Notes under the pieces: model-generated
Told to the model about the DNA's origin: nothing
Databases searched by the model: none
Seen by the model: only the letters and a program-made list of their open reading frames with translations
In this document: piece after piece, positions 54,666-61,391 of the stretch
Layout: each line of letters begins with the position of its first letter
How positions within the stretch are numbered: position 1 is the stretch's first letter
Position numbers and translations under genes: made by a program
Assembly: GCF_042653925.1 (NCBI RefSeq)
Contig: NZ_JBHSFQ010000030.1
Coordinates: forward strand, 1-64,000
Origin: Nocardiopsis_B mangrovi
Lineage (GTDB): Bacteria > Actinomycetota > Actinomycetes > Streptosporangiales > Streptosporangiaceae
DNA length: 64,000 bases
Direction: 5' to 3'

Positions 54666-57601
54666 GCACGGGAGCCACGGCCGCCGGCACCGACGCCGGC
54701 ACAGATGCCACCGGCCCCTTCGGCTCCCTGCGCGAGCAGCTGCGCGGCGCCGCCACCGCCTTCGCGGGCGGGCCCGGCGCCGTGCCCGGCATCCTGTCGG
54801 GCATGGTCGACGACGTCGACCGGGCACTGCGCGAGGAGCTGGAGATCTTCCCGGTGTGCCACCACTCCCCCGCCTCCGCGCTCGCCATGGCGCGGCGGCT
54901 GCGGGAGAAGCGGCCCAAGGTCGTCTACATGGAGCTGTGCGAGGACCTCGCCCCCCTCTTGGACGAGCTGCGCAACTGCCGCCTCCCTGTGGCGCTCCAG
55001 GCCTACGCCGGCGACCTTGACGGCTTCCCCGACGGCGCGGGCCCGCTCAGCGTGATCGCCCCCATCACCGAGACCTCCGCCGAGTACCAGGCGATCGCCT
55101 ACGCCCTGGAGACCCCGGGGGTGGAGCTGGTGCTCGTGGACCGGTCGGTGGACCACCTGTTCCAGTGGGAGCTTCCCGCACCGGACGGGTCCGCCCCCGA
55201 CGCGTCCGATCCGGGCGCGTCCGGGGCCGGTGCGCCCGCGGCGTCCGCGGCGCCCGGCGAGGCGACCGCGCACGAGGAGAGCGCCGGCCTGCACGGCGAC
55301 GCCGTCGGCGTGGAGCTCGGCGAGCTGCGGCCGCGGTTCGCCGAGCTCGAAGAGCACCTGCTGCACCACGGGAAGGTCCGGCACTGGTCGGAGTGGTGGG
55401 ACCAGTACGTCGAGCAGCCCCTGGCGGGCGCCGGGTACGACACCTACCGCCAGGTGATGGTGCTGATCGGCAGCCTGTTCCGGCGCCTCGCCCCGTCGGA
55501 CGGCGACCGGCTGTCGCGCGACGAGGACCGCGAGCGCTACATGTGGACCCGGATCCGCGCGCACCTCGCGCGGACCGGCGGCGACCCGGCCGAGTGCATG
55601 TACGTGTGCGGCGCGTTCCACGCCGCCAGCCGGGTGGAGGAGTTCGGGCTGGCGGCGCCGGAGACCGGCTGGGAGATCGGCCCCGCCACGGCCACCGAGT
55701 GGCTCTACGGGCTCATCCCCTCCAGCCACTCCGCCATCGAGGCTCAGTTCGGGCTGGCCGGGGGCTCGGTGTCGATCTCCGCGGCGACCTGGGAGAAGCA
55801 GGTCTCCGCAGGGGGAGCCGTGCCCTTCCGGCTGAAGGGGCAGAGGACCGGGAAGGGCGGGGCCGGCACGGGGAAGGCGAAGGGCGCCGGACGCGCCCGC
55901 GCGGCGGCCGCCCCGGCCGGCGTCACCGACCGGCTGTCGGAGTTCCTGTCGAGCCCGCCCGCAGCGGGCGACCTCGACGAGTCCGAACTGCTCGGCTGGT
56001 GCGTCGACATCGTCCGGCTGGCGCGCCGCAACGGGTACACGTCGAGCACGGCCGACGCCATCGCGGTGTTCGAGACGTCGATCCTGCTGGCCGGGATCCG
56101 CGGCCGGGCGCGTCCCACGCCGTACGACTTCCAGGACGCCGCGATCACGTGCATCGAGAAGGACACCGTGCCCGGCCGGCGCGATGTTCGCCACCTGTGC
56201 GAGATCCTGCTGGGCGGCGACCGGATCGGCGAGGTCGGCTACAGCGCGATGCCGCCGCTGGCCCGCGACGTCTTCGACCGGCTGGCCCCCCTGGGGATCG
56301 GCCCGAGCAAGCGGACGGTCCGGCGCGTGCTGCTGGACCTGAAGGCCGACCCGGAACTGGAGCCGTGCTCGCGGCTGCTCTGGCGGCTGAGCCGCCTGCT
56401 GCGCGGCGGTGCGGTCCGCCCCATCACGGGCTCCCTGGAGCTGGGCGAGCGCTCGACGCAGGAGAGCTGGGACGTGTCCCTGGGCCGCGACCAGCGCCCC
56501 CTCATCGAACTCGGCTACGAGGGCGTCACGGTCGAGCAGGTGCTGGAGCAGCGGCTGCGCCGCTCCGCGTGGGAGCCCAAGGCCACGGCGGCGACCGCGC
56601 TCGCGGCCATCGAGGACGCCATCTGCTACCTGGACAACCCGCGCTTCACCGATGAGCTCGGCGCCCGCGCCGTCGAGCTGCTCGCCGCCGAGCGCACGGT
56701 GGACGACGCCCCCGAGGTGCTGCGCAGGTTCCGGCGGCTGCTGGCCTACTACCGGGCCGGGAACTCCGCGCTGCCCCGTTGGTGCGAGTCGTTCGTGACC
56801 GCCGGCTACGCGCACTACTGCACGCTGCTGCCGGGGTCGTTCACCGACGAGCACACCGGCGTCCGCCAAGTGGCGGCGATGCTCGGGTTCCTGTTCACCC
56901 TGGAGAACATGGCGCTGTCCCTGGGGTGCGACCGCACGCAGCTCGAACTCGCGGTCAAGCAGTCGCACCCCGAGGCGCCCGCCAAGGTGGCGCTGCTGTG
57001 GGCGGCACAGGCCCAGCTCGGCGTGGTGACGCGGGACCGGCTGCGCGCGCGGTGCGCGGAACTGCTGGACAACCCGCTCGTCGTCCCGGCGTTCCCGCAG
57101 TATCTGAGCGGTTTCGTCCAGGCGCTGTCGCCGGCCCCGTCGCTCGCTCCGTTCGTCGTGGAGGTGATGTCCGACGCCTTCGCGCGGCTGCCGGACCAGG
57201 TCCTGCTCCCGTGGCTGCCCACCCTGATCACGACCCTGCGCGAACACGCGCAGGAGATGGTCCCGGTGCTCATCCGCGAAGCGGGGCGCACGTTCCCGGC
57301 GAGCCTGCCCGCGGTCGACGCGTGGGTCCCGCCGTGGGCCGCGGAGCCCGAACCGGTGCGGCCCGCGGCGCCGGCCGCGCCCGCCGGGCCCGTCGCGGAC
57401 CTGCTCGCCGGGAACCCGGCGGCCTGCGACGCCGTGGCGGCGCTGCTGGGCTGCGACGGCGGCTGGCCCGCAGCCGGCGAACCCGGCGGCGCGGCGGCCG
57501 GTCCGTCCGCCCACCGCGAGGCGGCCGGGCTGCTGGCCCGCCACCCCGCGGCGGCCGCGGCCGCGGCGGAACTGGTCGCCGGCGCGGGGGCACGCGCCTA
57601 A
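54662..57601 (+). CDS. DUF5682-type large protein, putative effector of the MoxR/VWA cassette
   Basis: A 979-residue cytoplasmic protein. The N-terminal 400 residues contain the conserved blocks VCHHSPASALAMARRLREKRPKVVYMELCEDLA, ALQAYAG and MYVCGAFHAASRVEEFG. The His pair, Glu and late GAFH resemble the layout of EreA/ChaN/TraB-type domains; that comparison is mine and unproven. A low-complexity Ala/Ser/Asp linker lies near residues 172-205 and another Gly/Lys-rich one near 395-420. The C-terminal half is helical repeat-like (GYTSSTADAIAVFETSILLAGIRGR, LLWRLSRLLRGGAVRP). The start overlaps the MoxR stop (ATGA). A perfect hairpin follows the stop. It is the largest and least understood member of the cassette. 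Confidence 0.85.
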   Translation: MSTGATAAGTDAGTDATGPFGSLREQLRGAATAFAGGPGAVPGILSGMVDDVDRALREELEIFPVCHHSPASALAMARRLREKRPKVVYMELCEDLAPLLDELRNCRLPVALQAYAGDLDGFPDGAGPLSVIAPITETSAEYQAIAYALETPGVELVLVDRSVDHLFQWELPAPDGSAPDASDPGASGAGAPAASAAPGEATAHEESAGLHGDAVGVELGELRPRFAELEEHLLHHGKVRHWSEWWDQYVEQPLAGAGYDTYRQVMVLIGSLFRRLAPSDGDRLSRDEDRERYMWTRIRAHLARTGGDPAECMYVCGAFHAASRVEEFGLAAPETGWEIGPATATEWLYGLIPSSHSAIEAQFGLAGGSVSISAATWEKQVSAGGAVPFRLKGQRTGKGGAGTGKAKGAGRARAAAAPAGVTDRLSEFLSSPPAAGDLDESELLGWCVDIVRLARRNGYTSSTADAIAVFETSILLAGIRGRARPTPYDFQDAAITCIEKDTVPGRRDVRHLCEILLGGDRIGEVGYSAMPPLARDVFDRLAPLGIGPSKRTVRRVLLDLKADPELEPCSRLLWRLSRLLRGGAVRPITGSLELGERSTQESWDVSLGRDQRPLIELGYEGVTVEQVLEQRLRRSAWEPKATAATALAAIEDAICYLDNPRFTDELGARAVELLAAERTVDDAPEVLRRFRRLLAYYRAGNSALPRWCESFVTAGYAHYCTLLPGSFTDEHTGVRQVAAMLGFLFTLENMALSLGCDRTQLELAVKQSHPEAPAKVALLWAAQAQLGVVTRDRLRARCAELLDNPLVVPAFPQYLSGFVQALSPAPSLAPFVVEVMSDAFARLPDQVLLPWLPTLITTLREHAQEMVPVLIREAGRTFPASLPAVDAWVPPWAAEPEPVRPAAPAAPAGPVADLLAGNPAACDAVAALLGCDGGWPAAGEPGGAAAGPSAHREAAGLLARHPAAAAAAAELVAGAGARA

Positions 57602-57640
57602 CCGGTCCCGTCCGGCGGCGGTGCCGCCGGACGGGACCGG
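57602..57640. terminator. Perfect 18-bp-stem hairpin closing the MoxR/VWA cassette
   Basis: Arms at 57602-57619 and 57623-57640 are fully complementary around GGT. It starts directly after the DUF5682 stop codon. The inner CCCGTCCGGCG/CGCCGGACGGG-like part recurs in the palindrome at 11246-11295. Confidence 0.9.
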
Positions 57641-58478
57641 CATCCGGAAGGGCCGGCCGGAGCAGTGGGATGGGCCGTGGAACCACCCCGCCGCAGGGAA
57701 GCCGGGCCGTCGAACGAAGGCGGCCCCTTCCCGCGCCGGAGCGAACGGCGCTTCCGCGCTCGGCCGCCGTCCGCGTCCCCCGGGCCCGGACCGCGATTCC
57801 GGGGCCGGACCGGTGCCCCGCCCACCGGACCGCCGCCGCCCGTCGCCCCCACTACCGGCCTGCTCCGGATCTCCGCGCCGCCCGTGCGCGCGGCCCCTCG
57901 GGGGCCCGAAAGAATCCCTCCCCGCCCGCCGATTCCGCCTCGGCTCGACATCACCGGGCGACCTGCGCATATAGTCGATCGTGACCGGGCTCGCCCTCTT
58001 GCTGTGAGAACCTTCCCACTGTCCCGGTCCAGGCGCGCGTCGGCACGTGCGTCTCGGGGATGGCATCATTCTCGGAACCCCCCGGGTTCTCCGCCCGGAG
58101 ACGAGAGCGCGGAAGCCGGCATCACAGGATGCCGGGCACGCGCGTGACGCCCGCAGCCCCCGGAAGGAGCCACGGCCGACGGCGGTGAGAACCCGTGCGC
58201 AACGGATGACGGTGGTGCCTACACCACCTTCTCCGGTGGGCAGCAGGTCAGTTTTGAGGGGAGCCAGGGATATCGCCCGCGCCCTGCCCTCGGGCCTAGG
58301 GTCGGTTCATCGACACGCGAGGACGAGCATCCCCCCTGGCGCCGCGGGAACGGCCGCCGGTTTCCGGGCCGCACCGACGACCCACCTCTCCCCCACCGCG
58401 GAGCGAGCGCGTCGTGCCGTGCCGGACCGGGACGGAGGCCCCCCGAGCCTCCGAGCCCGCGGAGACAAGGAGCGAGCC
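57641..58478. other. Long intergenic region, no gene recognised
   Basis: About 840 bases before the acyltransferase gene. Open frames on both strands are Arg/Pro/Gly-rich and have no domain. AAGGAG at 58468-58473 is the acyltransferase ribosome site. I see no clear promoter or repeat. Confidence 0.5.
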
Positions 58479-59954
58479 ATGACCGCCACCGCTGCACCCG
58501 AGAGCACGGACGCGCAGCCGGCCCGTCCCCTTCCCGCTGTGCCCGGACCCCGGAGCGCCCGGGGGCCGAGTCCGACGCGCGACCGCTTCCTGGACGCGCT
58601 GCGGCTGCTCGTCATGGTCCTGGTGGTCCTCCAGCACTGGTCGCTGCCCGTGCTCTCCTACTCGTCGTCCTCCGGAGTGCTGACCACGGGCACCGTGATC
58701 AGCACCGACGGCGGATTCGCGCTGACGTGGATCGCGCAGGTGATGCCGCTGATCTTCTTCGTCGGCGGCGCCGCCAACCTGCTGAGCCACCGGTCCGCCG
58801 CCGCCAAGGGGACCTCGACCTCGGAGTGGCTGGCCAAGCGCCTGCGCCGGCTCGCCTGGCCGGTGCTCCCCCTGGCCGCGGCCTGGATGGCGGCGTCATC
58901 GCTGCTGATCGCCGCCGGGGTCCCGGAGCAGCCGGTCCGGATCGGCGCCGAGGCGGCCGGCATCGTGCTGTGGTTCCTGGCGGTGTACGTGCTCGTCGTC
59001 GTGGCGACCCCGGTGCTGGCCCGCGCGGACGCGCGGTTCGGCTGGTACGCCACCGCCGCGCTGTTCGCGGCGGCGGCCGTCGTCGACGCGGTGCGGTTCG
59101 GTACCGGCATCGAGGCGGTGGGCTACCTCAACGTCGCGCTCGTGTGGCCGGTCGTGCACCAGCTCGGCTTCCGCTACGCGGCGGGGGAGATCCGCCGCCT
59201 CCCGGCCGCCGGGCTGGCGGTCGGCGGGTTCGCGACGGCGGCCGCGCTGGCGGCGGTGGGACCGTACTCCGCCAACATGACCGGGGTGTTCGCGATCGAG
59301 GCGTCCAACGTCGCTCCCCCGACCCTGCTGCTCGCGGCGGTGGGGGCCGGGCAGATCGGCCTGGCGGTCCTGCTGCGCGGCCCGATCACCGCCTGGGCGT
59401 CGCGGCCGGGCCCCGCCCGGGTGCTGGACTGGGCCTCCCCCCGGCTCATGGCGGTGTACCTGTGGCACATGGTCCCGCTCGCCGCTGTGGCGGCGGCGTT
59501 CGTCCTCGTGCTCGGGCTGCCCACCCCCGCGCCGCTGACGGCCCCGTGGCTGGTGTGGTGCGCGCTCGGCGCCGTCGTGCTGATTCCGATGCTGTGGCCG
59601 GTCCTGTGGTGGATGCCCCGCTTCGAGGAGCCGCCGAAGGCCCTCCACGGCGACCCGGGCATGGTCCGGGTCCTGGCGTCGGGGGCGCTGACCGGCGGCG
59701 GCCTGCTCATCCTGACCGAGTTCGGCCTCGACGCGGGCTGGGTGCCCCTGACCGGCGCCCTCGCCGTGGCGGCGGGCCTGCTGCTGACCCGGCGCCGCAC
59801 GGCCGGCGGGCCGCCGAACGGCATCGGCCCGTCGGCGGTACCGGTGCCGGTGCCCCTGCGGATCTCCGGGATCTCCCGGTGGGCCGTGCACGTGGCGGTG
59901 GCCCTCGGCGCGGGCGCCCGCCGCCTGACGGCGGCCGGAGGGCTCCTCCGCTAG
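58479..59954 (+). CDS. Acyltransferase-3 family membrane protein
   Basis: A 491-residue protein with 10-12 membrane helices. The first helix has the family pattern FLDALRLLVMVLVVLQHWSLPV, with Arg and the likely catalytic His. A later LMAVYLWHMVPLA supplies another conserved His. A 45-residue disordered N-terminus precedes it. Relatives transfer acyl groups to sugars, lipids or peptidoglycan at the membrane; the acceptor is unknown. AAGGAG lies six bases before the ATG at 58479. Its stop overlaps that of the convergent next gene by three bases (CTAG). Confidence 0.9.
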   Translation: MTATAAPESTDAQPARPLPAVPGPRSARGPSPTRDRFLDALRLLVMVLVVLQHWSLPVLSYSSSSGVLTTGTVISTDGGFALTWIAQVMPLIFFVGGAANLLSHRSAAAKGTSTSEWLAKRLRRLAWPVLPLAAAWMAASSLLIAAGVPEQPVRIGAEAAGIVLWFLAVYVLVVVATPVLARADARFGWYATAALFAAAAVVDAVRFGTGIEAVGYLNVALVWPVVHQLGFRYAAGEIRRLPAAGLAVGGFATAAALAAVGPYSANMTGVFAIEASNVAPPTLLLAAVGAGQIGLAVLLRGPITAWASRPGPARVLDWASPRLMAVYLWHMVPLAAVAAAFVLVLGLPTPAPLTAPWLVWCALGAVVLIPMLWPVLWWMPRFEEPPKALHGDPGMVRVLASGALTGGGLLILTEFGLDAGWVPLTGALAVAAGLLLTRRRTAGGPPNGIGPSAVPVPVPLRISGISRWAVHVAVALGAGARRLTAAGGLLR

Positions 59955-60619
59955 GGCCGCGGCGGCGGTCCCTGTCCGCTCCGGGGCGGGGGCCAGGGGG
60001 CGGCGGGCCACGGCCCGGCGGCATGGCGTTCGGCCATGAGCGTGCGGCGGTGGCCGCCCCGCCGCACCGCGGTGGTCACGATCACCGTGAGCCCGATCAG
60101 CGGCCCGAGCACGGCGAGGAGCACGAAGCCGCCGACGGCGCCCGCGAAGCCGAAGGCGACGCCGAGTCCGTGCGGCCCGTACCCCACGCTGTAGGCCCCG
60201 GCGGCCTCGGGGCCGCACATGATGGTGTACTCGCCGCTCGCGGTGATGTCGATCACCGCGCCCAGCACGGTGGTGTCACCGTTGACCGTCGTCGAGCTGG
60301 AGTAGCCGGGGTCGCGGAACGCGACGGCGCCCTCGGGACCGCTCGCGGTGCAGGACCGCTCGATGTCGCTGAACGACACCTCACGGTCGGCGTGGAGCGT
60401 CCATTCGTCGGAGTCGGTGTTCGCCCGGTCCGCGTGGAAGGCCGTGGTCCGCCCGGCCGGGAACTCGGCGACGGTCTCGGTCGCCGTCGCCGCGGAATAG
60501 ATGCCGGTGGCGAGCAGGGTCAGGCCGCCGACGAGGCCGACGAGCGCGATCGCGCCGCCGGTCCAGTACCAGTGGCGACGCGGGCGGACCTCCGCCGGAT
60601 CGGGCTGCGCGGGGTGCAC
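59951..60619 (-). CDS. Two-helix membrane protein of unknown function
   Basis: About 222 residues from the GTG at 60619. The first helix is YWTGGAIALVGLVGGLTLLATGIYS near residue 20. A 95-residue extracellular part follows with two cysteines (RSCTASGPEG and YTIMCGPEAA) that could form a disulfide. The second helix is VAFGFAGAVGGFVLLAVLGPLIGLTVIVTTAV, then a Pro/Arg-rich cytoplasmic tail. The layout is common for uncharacterised actinobacterial proteins. The start is uncertain: GGGGGTG precedes the GTG, but translation of related proteins may begin further upstream in another frame. No family assigned. Confidence 0.7.
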   Translation of the reverse strand: MHPAQPDPAEVRPRRHWYWTGGAIALVGLVGGLTLLATGIYSAATATETVAEFPAGRTTAFHADRANTDSDEWTLHADREVSFSDIERSCTASGPEGAVAFRDPGYSSSTTVNGDTTVLGAVIDITASGEYTIMCGPEAAGAYSVGYGPHGLGVAFGFAGAVGGFVLLAVLGPLIGLTVIVTTAVRRGGHRRTLMAERHAAGPWPAAPWPPPRSGQGPPPRP

Positions 60620-60871
60620 TACCGGGCACCCCCGCCCCGCGCGCCGTGTGCGGGCCCCGGCCGCCTGCCGCCCGCCGCTGTCGTGCTCGCCATGTTCTCC
60701 ACGTCTCCCCTCCCGGAATGGGGCGCCGTTCCCGCGGATACCGTGACACGGTGCCCGGTACATACCGGTAAGAACCCATTGTGTCCGGTGCCGGACACCC
60801 GCGGGCCGCGTCCCGCGACACGGCCCGCGCCGATGCGCCCGCGCGGTCCGGGCTCGGGCAGACTGGGCGGC

Positions 60872-61357
60872 GTGACAGGCAAGCAGAGCGCGGGCATCCT
60901 CCTGTTCCGCGAGCGCGGCGGCGCGGCCGACGTCCTCCTGGGGCACATGGGCGGCCCATTCTGGGCACGGCGCGACGCGGGCGCGTGGTCGCTGCCGAAG
61001 GGCGAGCCCGAACCCGGTGAGGACCCCGAGGCGACGGCCCGCCGGGAGTTCCGTGAGGAACTGGGCCTGCCGGTGCCCGAGGGCGACCTCATCGGCCTCG
61101 GCACCGTGCGCCAGTCCGGCGGCAAGACGGTGACGGCGTGGGCGCTGCGCGGCGACCTCGATCCGGCGCTGGTGGTCCCCGGCACCTTCGAGATGGAGTG
61201 GCCGAAGGGTTCCGGGCGCATCCGGAGCTTCCCCGAGATCGACCGCGTGGCGTGGTTCGGCCTCGCCGGGGCGGCGGAGAAGATCGTCAAAGGCCAGCGG
61301 GCGTTCCTCGACCGCCTGGCCGATCACCTGGCCGACCCGGGAGGTCGGCCGGGGTGA
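60872..61357 (+). CDS. NUDIX hydrolase
   Basis: A 161-residue pyrophosphohydrolase. The NUDIX box runs over about residues 48-70 as GEPEPGEDPEATARREFREELG with the REFREEL metal-binding core. The start SAGILLFRERGGAADVLLGHMGGPFWARRDAGAWSLPKGE and later FEMEWPKGSGR...FPEIDRVAWF match actinobacterial NUDIX proteins often called DNA-mismatch or MutT-like; the substrate cannot be fixed. The GTG at 60872 has a weak GGGCGG site. It is divergent from the membrane protein gene. Confidence 0.9.
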   Translation: MTGKQSAGILLFRERGGAADVLLGHMGGPFWARRDAGAWSLPKGEPEPGEDPEATARREFREELGLPVPEGDLIGLGTVRQSGGKTVTAWALRGDLDPALVVPGTFEMEWPKGSGRIRSFPEIDRVAWFGLAGAAEKIVKGQRAFLDRLADHLADPGGRPG

Positions 61358-61391
61358 CCGGCCGCGGGGGGGCGGCCCCGCCGCGCCCGGG

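Noticed and set aside
53516..58069. 1517-residue minus-strand open frame across MoxR and DUF5682 genes
   Set aside because: It is antisense to three well-supported coding regions and has the Arg/Gly/His composition expected of a high-GC shadow. No domain is visible.
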